Numbered from the stretch's first letter, positions 22,701 to 34,983 are shown. The stretch is DNA of 64,000 bases from Lindgomyces ingoldianus (GCF_010093535.1 NW_022985172.1:737498-801497), one strand, 5' to 3'. Program-made: numbers and translations. The notes: generated by a model from the sequence alone, not told the origin.

Positions 22701-23076
22701 AACGAAACCACCGGCCGTATTGACAGTTCTAGTCGTCGTCCATCCTCAATCTTCCCTCGTGAAACTTGAAACAAGTGGGCCCAAAGACAAGCCGATGTGC
22801 GCCGCAACCCACAGTCCCTCAAATCGGTGTCCATCGGTGTCGCCCTCTCTCTACCCACTTCCTTTTGCAAAAGATGAAACAAGAACAGAATCCAAGAACT
22901 ATTGGACGTACAAAGCCAAGCGCTGCAACTACCGTTCCTTCTAGCCATCGACCACCGCCCACATCCATCTCCACCCCACTGCCTCAGTACCAAATGCTCA
23001 CACCCATAGAACACGAACTTCAAGTACAGCAGGCAAGGTAGGCATGACAGGGCATAGAGAAAACAGTTTGGGAGGA
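19725..23076. other. Long intergenic stretch, no supported gene
   Basis: More than 3 kb without a recognisable gene on either strand. Short frames (20194-20427, 20526-20720, 20755-21003, 21755-21946 and others) lack homology, splice continuity or convincing starts. A G-run (about 21733-21742) and pyrimidine-rich tracts are the only local features. It may contain promoter sequence for the minus-strand GPI protein gene (start 19724) or a non-coding transcript that cannot be seen from sequence. Confidence 0.4.
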
Positions 23077-25861
23077 CTAACCGTAAGAATTTTGCTCGAC
23101 CCCGGCTGTACTCTTCTTCATTAAGTGCTCTTGAAAAACGACCATATCCGTTCGTGCTGGGGGCACATCGTCCAATATCGCCTTCAAATTCCTCAGGATC
23201 TCCTCTGAAACGTTGCCTGTAAACTGGGTAAGAAGTTGGACTACGGTCGGCGCATCAATGTGTGGGCCTAAGATTTCCACGGCCTTAGGAATCGCATGGT
23301 GTGGAGACACGTTGGGCATGGGGGCTTGAGGAGGAAAGCCGTTGTTGCCTTGAGTCGGAGGGTACGGGCTTCCATAGTTGGGGCCTGAGGGGAAAGATGA
23401 ACCGACAGGCGAGAACGCGGGACCATGTGGATTTGTTTCTGGTGGAGGAATGGGCTCGTTTTGTTGAGCCATTGGCGTTGCTGGTTGACCTGCTACAATT
23501 TCACCAGTAGGGTAGCGATTGAAATGCTGCGTCGGAGGTAGCGAGCCCATATTCTCCGGTAATTTGGCAACAAGAGCGAGCAGGATCGTATGGTTCGGAC
23601 GGGGTGTTTCGATCGTGCAATATTCCAACATATCAAGGAAAGGTGGGAGATTACTGCCACCGGCCTCCACTGGAATAACATATAGATCCCGCATGGCCTC
23701 ATTACCCAGCTTTTCCACTGGTACCACTCCCCACCTGTCTTTAGGATGGAAGTAATTAAAGAGGCGGTCCATTACCAAGCGCCCGTCTTCATTGAGAGGA
23801 GTGACCGATAGCACCGCAACATCATGGGTGGCACCGGCTGCCAAGCCATTTATGTAGTCATTGCCTTTCGCACTCTCAATACGTCCTTGAATGGGTAATG
23901 TAGGGGATAAAAGGTCCTTCCATGGCAAGATTTGTCCAAAGTCTCCACCGGCAACAAAGCGCGCAACAGCCTCAAAAGGCCCCAGCGACTGCATGCTGAG
24001 GGTTCCTTGCCAGGCCACAGTTGGATCCGGCATGTAGTCGGTCATTGTAATATCATTATCGTCGTCCTTCAGTAGCCGGTCAACATCGGCATCATCTCCT
24101 GGACCTTCCGGTGGCCTCTCTGGCACGACGATTGAGCTCTGACGTCGCAGGAATGCGTGCTGATCCTTTTGAGGAGACCGCACCTTGTCGAACACAGAAT
24201 TGATATCAAAATTTGTTGATGGTCGGCGAATCGATGAGGACTGGGCTCCTGATGTATCAACCGCAATTGGGGCGCGTCGATCAATGTCTTCTGGAAGCTC
24301 CACAAGATTTGGGCTGCCTTCACGCTTGGGGGATGGAGGTTCGATGTTTCTCTGCTCCTCCTGGACGCTGTCGCGGTGATTGCGTTCATTTGGCACGAAC
24401 TCTTGATCAAGGGCGTCCTCCTCCCCTCCCACTATCTCCTCGCCCTTGTGAGTCTTCCGTAACCGGGGCCCAGACTCTTCGGTGAGGATCATTTGCTTCT
24501 CGTTCGCCTCTCGCATAGCAGCCCATTCCCGTTGTTTCTCCTCACTGGCCATTTCTTCGGCGCTCATGGAAAAGAGCCCTTCGACCGTCAAGGAGCCGGA
24601 AAGGAGGCGATCAAGAAGAAGGGTGTTCCTCTTAATGTTGTATAAGATACTCCGAAATTTCTCGACATAGTCAGAATTGTTGTCCGTTGGTTCACCGTAA
24701 CGAACAAGAGCAGCATAATCCATTTGCAATCCTAGACGGGTTGCAACTGAGGTAGGCGTATCCCCATCAGGAATGCGATAGCCTCGAGAGTCAGAAGCAT
24801 TCTTGACCAAGGCGGTGATGTTCTTGATTGCCGCATCTACTGACGATTTCTGCTTCCCTGTGAGATCATTTACATCCTTAGCCATCATTGGCTCTCCTGC
24901 TGCTTTGCTGTGGTGTTGTGCACTTGATTTTCGCCGCTTAGTCATATCGCCACCATCTTTCTCGGCCATTGTGTCCCGCCGTCTCTTCTCCCCAACAGGG
25001 GACTGTGGCTGGCTCTTGGGCGCTTCCTTCTTGGGTTGCTGTAAATCCGCTTTAGCGATATTCACGCGAAGCGGGTGTCCTCTCTTGCTCACCTTTGGTT
25101 CTGTGTGGCCATTCGATACCTCTACAGGTGGCTCTTTGGCTACTGGAGCTGGAGTAGCGGGAGTAGCAGGAGCAGTAGGAGCAGGAGGAGCAACTGGTGG
25201 GGTTGCTTTAGCAGGAGTTGATGTCTTGCTCTTCTCTGGCTCAATGGCAGCGTTGAAATCACTGGGACGAGCCTTTGGTTTTGCCTGCTTCGAACCTTTC
25301 TTCCGGTTCCATGGCTTCTCTCCCCGCGCCATAGCTGCCAGTAGATCGGCATGGGCCTCCGGCTGACATTGCTCGCACAAGTATATCTTGTTCTCGTCAT
25401 TCCACTCGTCTCCTTCTTGCAGACCTAAGCATTTGACATGCTGCCAAGCGTCACACTTCTCACAGCATATCATCTGCCGGCCTCGAATGTCTCGCTGGTC
25501 GCCACAGACGCATCGAATGATGGCTTCGGCCTCTGCTTCGGCTTCGGCTTCGGCTTCGGCTTCGACATCGTCCTGCTGCTCTGTCGACTGTGCTGAGAGC
25601 GAGCGCGCAGCCTGGACCTGCCCGTGCGTCAGTCCCTTCTTGTCGGGTTTGGGCTTCGGTTTGGGCTTCGCAAGAGGCTCCTCGAGCACATCCTGGTTCT
25701 TCGTGTGGTGCCCTTTGTTGGCACGGCCAGAGCGACGGACTTCGTCTGCAAATTCGCGATTAGCATGTCTGCGTAGACTCAGGGAAGTGCGGTGTGCGTC
25801 TCCAATGTGGGGGTCGGCATCCGAGACATACGCACACGAGCAGAGTCTGCTTACCAGCCAT
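23077..25861 (-). CDS. BYE1: Bye1-like transcription factor: PHD, TFIIS central and SPOC domains
   Basis: Nuclear protein that in yeast binds RNA polymerase II and H3K4me3. A tiny first exon (25861-25855, ATGGCTG) joins 25745-23077 across a 109-nt intron (GTAAGC...TTTGCAG), giving 891 aa starting MADEVRRSGRANKGHHTKN, typical of fungal members. A PHD finger lies at about residues 80-133 (CVCG, CCEKCDAWQHVKC, CEQC). The TFIIS-like central domain is about 294-420. A SPOC domain is about 575-730. The rest is disordered, with an Ala/Glu repeat before the PHD finger and a Pro-rich C-terminus. The start shares a spacer of about 700 bp with the divergent CCDC16-like gene. Confidence 0.92.
25520..25565. 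repeat. Hexanucleotide GCTTCG repeat in BYE1-like gene
   Basis: Repeated GCTTCG units with one CTCTGC-type variant encode an alternating Glu-Ala stretch just N-terminal to the PHD finger. Length changes by one unit would add or remove one Glu-Ala pair without a frameshift. Confidence 0.8.
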
Positions 25862-26570
25862 GATTGGGGGGGGGAACACGTGTATGGGCTTTATTTCAAG
25901 GTCAAATGAAGGCGCTCAATATGTTCACTGGCTCTCTATGGAAGCTTCAAGTCGGAAAGGCTGGGCTACAGCAACACAATATGCGGGCTGCACTGAAATA
26001 TAGCTAGAAACCAGGCGCGCCCTGTCAACCGCTGCCAGTAGCCACCTGTCTGCAACGGGTGGCGCGACAAAGTCGAGCGACTGCCGGGGCTAGGCCGAAG
26101 CTTCCTTCGCGCGACAGAACCTTCTCCAAGACTGAGGCCCGCCGCGACGACGACGTGCGGGGGGCGAAAAGAAGCTGTAGTGAGCAGTGGCGCGCAGCAA
26201 AGCGCACCTCAGGACAAGCGTTGATCCGCCGGAGAAAGCTGGGATGTCGCGCAAGGTGTCGGTGATGTCGAAGGGGAGAGAGTGTCGTGTGGTGTTGACG
26301 GAATGGATGGCGAGAAGAGGAGGTGCGCGGCTTTAGTTTCTTAGCGCCTTGGCGGGACTACATGACGGCAACTCCAGCCCACCAGCCCTCTAGCCCCTCC
26401 AAGCCTAGCGCAGTCCCCAGCGATGAAGACAGCAGCCGCGAAGTGAGCGGCGCCTGCCAACACTCTTTGCTATTCACACTGCAACATCCCCCCGCGTGCC
26501 TTCGCTCTTTCCTTGCCTCCACCCTCTGATTAGGCACCTCACTAGGCCGCACCTGTGCCGTCTCACCACT
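25862..26570. other. Divergent intergenic region, BYE1-like / CCDC16-like
   Basis: A 709-bp spacer between two divergent housekeeping genes. It begins with a G run (25865-25873) just upstream of the BYE1-like start and is GC-rich through 26060-26260. Open frames here have no support. Confidence 0.45.
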
Positions 26571-27311
26571 ATGGCAGACGTGCGGTCGATGCTTCGCCAG
26601 GAGCGAGCAGCCCGACAGCAGACCGGACGTCTACAGAAGCAATCGGCAGCACCCGCAGCCGCGCCCACATCGAGGAAGAGAAAAGCAACGGGTGATTCTG
26701 GGGAAGAGAGAAAGCGTACAAGGACAGAGCAAGCAAAGGGGGTGCCAACGGAGTCCCTGGACTCTCTGAACGACCCGCCAGTCACGCAAGCGAGCACTCC
26801 CAATGCCGCAGACGTCGCGCAAACAAGCGTCGCGGAAGCTGGGCAGCCGCCTATACCTGAAGAGCTTACATACAACCCTCCACAACCACAACTTACGACC
26901 GCCGATGAGGACGACCTAGACGCATTCATCAAAGAAATGGAAGAAGCGCCACTGCCACAGCATACATTACCGGGGTATTCTGGCGCGGTCATCGAAGGCG
27001 CCCCCATGACAGCTGCAGAACTTGCTGCGCAAGCACGAGAAGAGCAGAGCGCACAGCGTGGCAGGAGGGAGGAGGAATTGGAGGCCGAGAAGGAAGATGC
27101 AGCGCGGCAGCTGGAAGTCGAATTCGAGGACATGGACGAGCTGGAGGAAAGGGTTAGGAAGTTGCGCGAGAAGAGGGAAGCACTGCGGAATGCGCAAGCA
27201 CAGACGGACATGGAGGGCGTGGTAATAGTTGTGCCGGAGCCCGTGAATATGGAAGACGAGAGCGACTCGGACGACGAGGATTGGGATGATTGGAGATTCC
27301 GCTTGGCTTGA
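26571..27311 (+). CDS. CCDC16/ZNF830-like coiled-coil nuclear protein
   Basis: Intronless, 246 aa, start MADVRSMLRQERAARQ at an ATG following CACT; an ATG-proximal extension to 26496 is rejected because it lacks family resemblance. A basic SRKRK segment (residues ~36-40) and RKRTRTEQAK give a nuclear signal. Residues ~105-150 contain the conserved DEDDLDAFIKEMEE and PGYSGAVIEGAPMTAAELAAQ. A charged coiled coil (~150-210) follows, and an acidic DDEDWDDWRFR tail ends the protein. Animal relatives are linked to pre-mRNA splicing and genome maintenance; in fungi the role is inferred from that. The N-terminal zinc finger of the animal protein is not seen. Confidence 0.75.
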   Translation: MADVRSMLRQERAARQQTGRLQKQSAAPAAAPTSRKRKATGDSGEERKRTRTEQAKGVPTESLDSLNDPPVTQASTPNAADVAQTSVAEAGQPPIPEELTYNPPQPQLTTADEDDLDAFIKEMEEAPLPQHTLPGYSGAVIEGAPMTAAELAAQAREEQSAQRGRREEELEAEKEDAARQLEVEFEDMDELEERVRKLREKREALRNAQAQTDMEGVVIVVPEPVNMEDESDSDDEDWDDWRFRLA

Positions 27312-27795
27312 GGGCATAGTCTTGCAGGAACTCTCTCCTCATAGTTCGGCTAGATGCTCTTTCATAAGTATGTACTATTACAATCATGTACCATTACCAC
27401 GACCTAGATACCAAGGTCACTCGGCCTTTTCGATACCCATCAAATCGACCGATATTGGATACTGACGCCTGCATCACGTGGGCGTTTACTAAATATGGAA
27501 ATTTGCAGTGTTTTTGAAATGCTTTTGACGATTTCGCAGCCTGTTTTCAAACCTAAAGCTTGATCAGACGACAATGATGGCTGAGATTCAAGATTCCCGC
27601 AGTTCGGCCAATCAATGTGGTTTTGGGGAGCTATTCTGACGGTGCCAAGACTTTGGGCCCTCCCACCTGCCTGTGACACCCAAACCAGCGTCGAGATTCA
27701 CGGCACATCCCACCTTACCCTGTCTTGCACCCCCTCCTAATCTACTGGCGGCCTCGCCTTCTCACGGACCTAATATCTCTCTCTCCCCTTCCAAC
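27312..27795. other. Intergenic, promoter of Arf-GAP gene
   Basis: Spacer between the CCDC16-like stop and the Arf-GAP start. A pyrimidine-rich tract (about 27740-27795, CTCTCTCCCCTTCC) directly precedes the ATG. No gene seen. Confidence 0.4.
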
Positions 27796-29776
27796 ATGTC
27801 GCGGCGACCCAATCCCGCCGCTGATCGAGCCGAACAGAATCGCCAAACTCTCAAGAGCCTGGTGAAACTCGAAGCCAACAAGAGCTGTGCGGACTGCAAG
27901 AGGAATAAACGTATGAATTCTCCATTAATGCCCGCTCCAGATTCATCCACAACTACTGACCCTCGTGCGCAGACCCGCGATGGGCTAGTTGGAATCTAGG
28001 CATTTTCGTCTGCATACGGTACGCCGACTTTATCGCCCCTCTGTACTCACACCTCCATACGCTGACTGCTTCTCCAGATGTTCGGGTATTCACCGTGGTA
28101 TGGGAACACATATCAGTCGAGTCAAGTCCGTTGACCTTGACTCCTGGACCGACGAGCAGCTTCAGAGTATGCTGAAGTGGGGCAACGCGAGGGCCAACAA
28201 GTCAGTGTCTGCCCCCTACTTGCCGCTCAGTGTCTAACAGGCACAGGTACTGGGAAGCCAAACTGGCCCCTGGACACACACCATCCGAAGCGTATGCTCT
28301 CCTAGGGTATTTGCAAGTCGCGCGCAATGCTAACACCGATGCAGGAAGATCGAGAACTTTATACGTACCAAGTATGAATCGAAGCGATGGGTCATGGACG
28401 GCGGCATACCAGATCCTTCAACCCTGGATGTTTCAGACGACGATATGGTTTGTAGCACTGCCTCTTGCTGTCGGAAAGTTGGCTCTGACAGATCCTCATA
28501 GCCCCTGAAGAAGGTCCAAGAGAAAGTGCAAATTGAGCGGTCCGCTTCACAGCGCCTCGGATCTGTCTCCAGACAGCCTCCGCCGGTACAGGCCAGGGCG
28601 CAGCCAGCGATTGACCTATTCGGCGATGATCCCACCCCGGCACCCCCACGACCGAGTACAGGCCCTCCACTTGCGAGAGCAGTCCCCCCGAAATCGGATC
28701 CGGCGCCTCCAAAGCAAACAAGGGCTGGAGACTCGCTGTTGGGATTGGATTTCTTGGGGGGCGGTTCGTCTACCCAGCCAGCGAGACCCTCCAGCACGGG
28801 GCCAGCGGCCGCCGCCTCGTCGCGGCCAGATTTGAAGCAGTCGATCTTGTCACTGTATGCATCAGCCCCGAAACCACCTCCGCAACCGCAGATACAGCAT
28901 GGCCGGCAAGAGTCTTTTGGTGGTCTTACGTCGCCAGGCGCCTCCCAGTCACAGCAATCTCCTCAGCAGTCTAGTTTTGGTGGACTGAACGATGCATTCA
29001 GCAGCTTGTCATTTAGCTCACAACCCGCGCCTCCGCAACCGAAGCCCTCTCCGTTTTCTGGCCTAGATAGTTTCTCGAGTACGCGATCGCCACCGCCAGC
29101 TTCGTCATCATCCATGTTCGGCGGTGGAGGAAGTTTCTTTGATTCTACTCCCAGGTCACCACCGGCTCCCCAATCTCAGGGTCAAAAACGGGCTACTAGC
29201 ACATCAGGCTTTGGAGACTTCTCAGCCTTTACCTCACCAGCGCCATCCGCACCGGCAAAGCCTGCAGCTTCTTCGGGCATGAACGACCTTCTTGACCTTT
29301 CTATGCCCGCTCCTGCCCCGCCCGCTCCCAGCAACCCCATCTCTTCCCCTCCAATTTCATCCCCACCCATCAACTCGGCGTTTAATTTGTCATCACCAGC
29401 CGCACCAGCCGCACCAAAGCCTGCGCCAGCTGCAGCACCTCCTGCAGCAATAAACTTTTCCGGTTTCTCGAACATGGACGCGTGGGGTAGTACAGACGCT
29501 TGGGCATCCTCCGCACCAAGTCAACCTGCTGCTCCGACCACCACCTCACAAACCCAGCCGAAGAGCCCTGGTGGTTGGGGGTCGCATACTAGCCCTCATA
29601 TAACACAAGACGATGACTTTGGCGGCTGGAGTAGTGCTCCTCCTCCTGTGCCTAGTGCTACGACTCTTCCGCAGACTCATACTCATGCACACATGCCGGG
29701 TTCTACGCCGAGTGCGAGTAAGCCGGCCGGTGGATTTGGGGGCGGCGATGATTTGTTCTCAAATGTTTGGGAATAA
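27796..29776 (+). CDS. AGE2: Arf GTPase-activating protein, Age2/SMAP type
   Basis: Stimulates GTP hydrolysis by Arf in trans-Golgi and endosomal vesicle traffic. Six exons (27796-27910, 27973-28018, 28078-28200, 28247-28291, 28345-28447, 28502-29776) join in frame to 568 aa. The ArfGAP zinc finger spans residues ~15-130: [40 protein letters not shown] with the CxxC-x16-CxxC spacing and the arginine finger after the last Cys, then SVDLDSW and [14 protein letters not shown]. The remaining 400 residues are disordered, rich in Pro, Ser, Gln and Ala, with repeated FGG, GGW and DLF/DLL motifs of the kind that bind clathrin and adaptor ears. It ends DDLFSNVWE. Confidence 0.93.
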
Positions 29777-30334
29777 GACGAAGTCTAACGAGGGAAAGTG
29801 GCTTGTTTGAGCGTGCTTGGGCATTGCGTAGATTTACGAACCTTGGGAGGGCAGGAAACGCACCGGAAGTTCCGAAACGGAGTCTGCGGTGTACGGATTC
29901 GCGTGCAAGCAGGTGCACAGATGAGAGAATGAAATGATGATAAACGATGAGTAGGCATTTCCTGTAGAGAAGGACGACACAGTGCAGCAGATCTCGAGAT
30001 ATAGACATGTAGACGATGAAGAAGATAAAACGCTCAGTTTGCTCCAAACGCCATATACCCTCCTCCGGGATGACCCCAATGCACCCGAACTATGCAAGTC
30101 TCTAGACCCTTTACTTCCCACATAAAAGAATTATACACGCGCCTTATCAGAAGTCTCAATCCTCTCAGATCACACCTTCCGGCAGCGCATGTAGCCACTC
30201 CGATCGGATATCCCTCGTTCGCAATCTCATCCATAGTCCCCCACCTCGTGTACGAACAGCCTCAGGCTCTCTAATTCTATTCTGTCGTTCCCGTGGGTGT
30301 GCTTTGTGTGACATGGCAGCGCCCCTCCCAACCC
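29777..30334. other. Convergent intergenic region
   Basis: Lies between the 3' ends of the Arf-GAP and SFT1 genes. Several open frames of 60-110 codons occur on both strands but none is recognisable; expected to be 3' UTR sequence. Confidence 0.45.
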
Positions 30335-30827
30335 TTAGAACATCAAGTGCCAGAGCCAATACAAGATAAGTATGGCCGCAACAATCATCCCCGCAAGCTT
30401 GAATATCGCGACTTTATTTCCAGACTGTGCCATTCTACCTAGGCGGGTTGCGCTACCTTTTAGGGTCGTTGTGAAGGTCGAGAAGGTCTCAGACTAGAGG
30501 TATTGCATGTTAGCAGATGGGGAGTAAAAAGTTGCGGAAGTTGTGCGGGACTCGCAGTATGGGTAATGAGCAGAGGTAGACGTACGGTGGAGTCGATAAC
30601 ATGCTGGTCTCGCGCGTTGTCGTAGATGTCTATTGTTACGCCACGGAGGGCGGTGACTTTGGAGGCTAGTTCATCGAGGCGGGAATCGTTCTGTCTAAAA
30701 GAAAAGGTGTCAGTGAGGGATTAAATAATTAGCGAGGGACAAGACTAAAGACAGAGTGAAAAGCAGAGCCTTGGAGAAGGCGGAGAGGAGGAAAACCGTA
30801 CCGCTCGCGCTCGTAGGCTTCCGACAT
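30335..30827 (-). CDS. SFT1: Bet1-like SNARE Sft1
   Basis: Qc-SNARE for intra-Golgi retrograde transport. It is too fragmented for ORF callers. Exons 30827-30802 (MSEAYERER), 30694-30586 and 30493-30335 join to 97 aa. The SNARE helix runs from NDSRLDELASKVTALRGVT through DIYDNARDQHVIDS and ETFSTFTTTLKGSATRLGRM. A C-terminal membrane anchor of about 22 residues follows (FKLAGMIVAAILILYWLW) with only three residues after it, as in yeast Sft1 and Bet1. Introns (30695-30801 and 30494-30585) have GTACGG and GTACGT donors and TTTTAG/CTCTAG acceptors. Confidence 0.92.
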
Positions 30828-31464
30828 TGTGGCAGTTGTGTAAGAAAAATAGGAGATGCACTAGGGGTTCTCGGTGGGGGTGAGCGACTTCCCGTGTTAA
30901 ATAGGGCCAGAAGAGCTACTCTGAGGAGGTTTGGAAGGTTGTGTGAAGGAAGGGTGGGTATTTATCGCAAGTCGTTCCTGGAGGTTAAAGTATGGGTGAC
31001 GAAGGCAGCTGCGACTGCCAAGATTGGCTACTCTGTGACTGGCGGAGCCCCCCTGTGAGGCTGAGTGTCGATTTTGCGGGGAGGGAGAGGCCACCAAGAC
31101 ACCTCCGGGACCCTTTCAAAACCTCGGGATCTAATTCTCCACCCGGGCATTCCAACATCGCTCACCGGGCACGTGTAATTCTTAGCACCCAGTTGAGTTT
31201 CTTCTTTCCTTGACTTCATGAAACTCACATAAAGACATTGAAGTAGTGACTTGTTCATTCATTACCTCGACGACTTCATCGTCGGTTCTTTCCATTGGTC
31301 AGGAAATTTATCCCGAGAGGCTCCAAGGTCTACCATGAAAACACCAAAAACGCCTTGCTTGCCTGATATTTCCCCAATGTTCTCGAGCGACTCTACTAAC
31401 TCCAAACCAGAGGATGCACTGAAAAGAAATGAAATGTCAGTCTCGACAAGCTCCTCACTAACGA
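30828..31464. other. Intergenic, SFT1 promoter and SDR 3' flank
   Basis: Spacer between two minus-strand genes. It should hold the SFT1 promoter. No TATA box or coding frame is convincing. Confidence 0.4.
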
Positions 31465-32579
31465 CTACCACAACGTGTAGCCGCCGTCAATGATGATATT
31501 CGAACCTGTCATAAAGGTTGAAGCGTCTGAGGCCAGCATAACGGCCAGGTTGTTGAGCTCGTCAACATCCCCGAGACGCCCCTGTGGAGTCCGGTCCGTC
31601 CACATCTTCTTCTGGGCATCGAGCTCCGGGACACGGTTCAGTGCGGTATCCATGTATCCTGGAGATATCGCGTTAACCCGGATGCCGTATTTGGCCCACT
31701 CGGCTGCGAGGGATTTCGTCATCATTATGACTGCCGCTTTTGAAGCGTTGTAGCAGTTCTGCTCTTGCGGATAATTCACCACGCTGCCGGACATCGATGC
31801 AATGTTGATGATGGATCCGTGGGTTTTGGTCCTGATCATTTCTCGAGCAACTGCTTGCGCCACCGCAAAGTTGCCTACTAGGTTGATGTTGATGAGGTTC
31901 TTGAACTTGCTAAGATCGTAAGTCTCTGCTGGCATATTTGAACTAGTGAGTGTTAGACAAGGTCCTTTGGAGTGGGGTGAAACAGGGACGTACTCGGCAA
32001 TACCGGCTGAGTTGATCAAGATGTCGAGACGGCCATAATGATTTACTATATCCTGGACTGTTCTCTGCACGGCGACATCGTTGGTGATGTCGACAGGGTA
32101 GAAGCGGACATCGACGCCTGTTTGCTCGGAAAGCTCACGAGCGGCTTGCTCGCCATCATCTTTGAGCAAGTCTAGAATCGCGACGCCTTTGATGCCCGCC
32201 TCAGCGAGACCTTGGGCCATATTGTAGCCCAATCCACGACCACCACTGTCGTATCCTTAGCTTGTCGCTCGGGTTTGGGATCAAAGTGAACTTACCCAGT
32301 GACGATTGCAACGCGATCAGTCAAAGTGAACTTCTTCAATGTTGGAGTTAAATGCTCTCGGATCGCAGGATCAAGTGGCTGCGCAACCTTCTTGACATCT
32401 GCTCCCGGCGGTGTGACCACCGGTGCATTTGTCATTGGGACCCTGGTAGTCTCCATTGACGGTAGCAAGACACTAGCATTGTCGCGCTTTAGAGCATTGG
32501 TGAAGCTCCGTGCACCGGCGACTGTGCCTGGTAAGACTGCCCGTCGGGCCACGACCCTCGGAACAGTTCTCGTGAGCAT
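31465..32579 (-). CDS. Short-chain dehydrogenase/reductase with N-terminal presequence
   Basis: NAD(P)-dependent oxidoreductase, probably acting on a sugar alcohol or sugar. Exons 32579-32296, 32245-31994 and 31942-31465 give 337 aa. Residues 1-30 are Arg/Ala/Val-rich without acids (MLTRTVPRVVARRAVLPG), a likely mitochondrial targeting sequence. The SDR core has TGGRGLG for cofactor binding, an NSAG motif (usually NNAG), the catalytic Ser in IASMSGS, and YNASK. It ends with the family-typical IIIDGGYTLW. The intron at 31943-31993 is 51 nt, in frame and stop-free; its removal gives SAGIADSNMPAETYD. The closest fungal groups I recall are sorbose reductase/arabinitol dehydrogenase-like SDRs; substrate not determined. 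The start is the ATG at 32579, because the open frame upstream lacks an ATG. Confidence 0.88.
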
Positions 32580-34740
32580 TACGATGATCAAGTGTTGGTG
32601 CTTGTTGAGTAAGGAGTCGGGATATATGGTTTCGAAGTGGTGAGTTGTAATGAGTTGGAGGTATTGAGGATGTTGGTGGTAAACTTAGACTCGGGCAAGC
32701 TTGAAGTGGCAGTTGTCTTCGCTTGTTGCTGAGAGCCAATTGTGGTGCTTCGGTGGTGAAACTAGATGATGGTTTGTTGGTGAGGCTTGGCTTCGATCGC
32801 AGAGGGTATTTGGATGTCAAAGATGTCTCTCAATGAGTTGATGTTCCCAGAAGGGGGTCCGCAAGCTCTTATAAAGGCCCCGGTAAGGCGTCAAGTATTT
32901 CTGGATACAAGACCTGGTCAGCGGATCAGAAAATGAGGGCTTTGACGATAACGCTATCTGTCATTTGGGAGACGAACAGATTTTTGATTTGCAGGATCCT
33001 GTACGATTCAATAGTCCCGATGATAATGTCCATGCTCAGATGTTCACGTTCTTGGTGAAGGTCCCACGCGCCAAAATAACCAGGTTCACTCCCTACTCCA
33101 CTCCACCATAGAATTTGCTCTGTATTTCACCCACACATCTTTCAATGCCATATTCAATACTTCTTGCATCGGAACCAATTTTCGATGTTGTTATTGCACC
33201 CCTTTCCAATTATTTTGCCGACGATGAGGGCGGACGATTCAGCAAATGAATGAGCATTGTGGCTGAGGAGGTGAATCGTGCGTGGAAATTTTGCAGCTTT
33301 CCGATCAGATGACAAAGACATCCCACTGGAGTCACGGCCCCAACACCACATCACACATTCTAGAATTGCCACCATGCGGGTATCTCCTCTCTCCGATGCA
33401 AAGCCGGTGAGAGCTCTTCTGCCTCGATGATGCCTGCACAGTCGCGAAAGCTGGCAGCCCGTCAGACCTAGGACACTTTTTGCGAGCCAGATGAAGATAA
33501 AACCCCTATCCCAACAGCTTCCATTCACAAGCTCGACCTCTCTAACATCTTGTCGCATCTTCCAGAATTCATCCCAGCCATTCGGTGCCTCAGCCTCAAA
33601 ATACCATCAGGCAGGAGCACCTGGAGCCCGATGCAGTGCACAGACCATCTTCACGATACTTGCCCCTGACATCGCCTGTTCCCGTCTAAGCGACCTGCGT
33701 GCTTCTCCCACACCTCAACACCTTATTTCAACGAGCCTTCACCCCTGGACCGTAGGTTCTCCCCTCGACCCAAAAAGTGACCCTAACGACACGAAACGAA
33801 TATCGAGGTAAAAAGCGCCGTCGTTTCTGCCCACCATTTCCCCTTTTACGTATTTTTGGTAAGGGTCACGGGATGTGGGAATCAGGCCATCTGGTAGAGT
33901 ATTCATTGCGGCGCTGCCACGACGCTGGGTAATCGGCGGAAGTGGATGGATCGTGGTGCGAAGCTCACCGCTGGATTCTGTGAACGCTTTGTTGGAGGTG
34001 GCTGTCGTCGGTGAGCCTTTCCTGTCCTTCGTGTAAATAGTGCTTACTCTATGGGAGGCAAGGTGGTCGGTACACATGCAACAGAGACATGTTCTATTGG
34101 CTTTGGTCAGTGTTTGTGTTGCATTCTTGGACACGAGGTGAGTACAACGACGGCTTTTGGCGGCGTCGGCCAAATTTCTGCATTTTCTACCTAACTCCAA
34201 ACCTCACCAAGTCCACATGGCTTCGCAGTTGATCCTCAGTCTTAAGCTCCGTGTATCCCCACCCCACCATACTCTAGACCAAAGTTGCGACCCTTCCATT
34301 TCTTGCAGATGAAACGGGCCAATGAGCGAATGAATCAAAGGATTGTCATTCAACGTGCTCATCAGTATTCGCTCCAGCATCCAACGAGGGCACTCATTCG
34401 CTTCATTCAAAGACCCCAAACTCATGGTAATGGCACAGCCTTCCAGCACTGTATCCTACAGACTCACGATCAAGATCGGCAAGCTGTTATAGCCACAACC
34501 AGCCGACAGAAGTCTACCTCGAAGTGGGCTTTGAGTTTGGGGCATTGTGCCGTACGCAACAGGAATCTGCTCTTGTCGATGGTGTAGAACATGTAGAAAT
34601 TTTGATCAGCACACCAATTTATCCTTTCAACCACTCATCTTCCTCCTCTCCCTCTTTCCCACTCGTATTCAAAATATCGGTTCTAAGATAAATGAGCTCT
34701 CTGGCTTCCCTTCAGATGGTGTTCATCCCACCCAAGGGCT
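32580..34740. other. Long intergenic stretch, no supported gene
   Basis: No recognisable gene over about 2.1 kb. Short frames (33154-33558 minus, 33491-33811 plus, 33739-34200 minus) have no domains and no plausible splicing. The segment near 32580-32880 should be the promoter of the SDR gene. Confidence 0.4.
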
Positions 34741-34983
34741 ATAAAACTAACCGTCGCCCTCATCCTCCTCTCCCTTCTCGCCCACGCCCAAATCCCGAAT
34801 TACTTTACTCAAATCTTCCGCTAGACCAACTGCACCGAAGACTGTCCGGCAAAATCTGTCCCCATCCTCCCATACGGCTCCAAGAGCCGCAACGAAATGC
34901 TGACCGATAACATACGTTGCCCCTAAAAGACGCAATCTCTATTCTACTGTCCCGTATTAGCCATCCTGCCCGCGTGTCTCTAG
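34741..34983 (+). pseudogene. Degenerate small secreted Cys-containing protein
   Basis: One reading frame reads as a signal peptide followed by a small Cys-containing protein but has lost its start and carries stops. The codon at the expected start is ATA (34741) followed by KLTVALILLSLLAHAQ, a textbook signal peptide with an AHA cleavage site. A TAG at codon 28 (34822), a TAA at codon 62 (34924) and a TAG at codon 82 (34981) interrupt it. Cysteines appear in TNCTEDC, IRC, FYC and PAC, so cysteines continue past the stops. The ATA start and the first two stops could each arise from one CpA-to-TpA transition, the change favoured by repeat-induced point mutation. The family is unknown. A missed splice structure is the main alternative. 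Confidence 0.4.
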
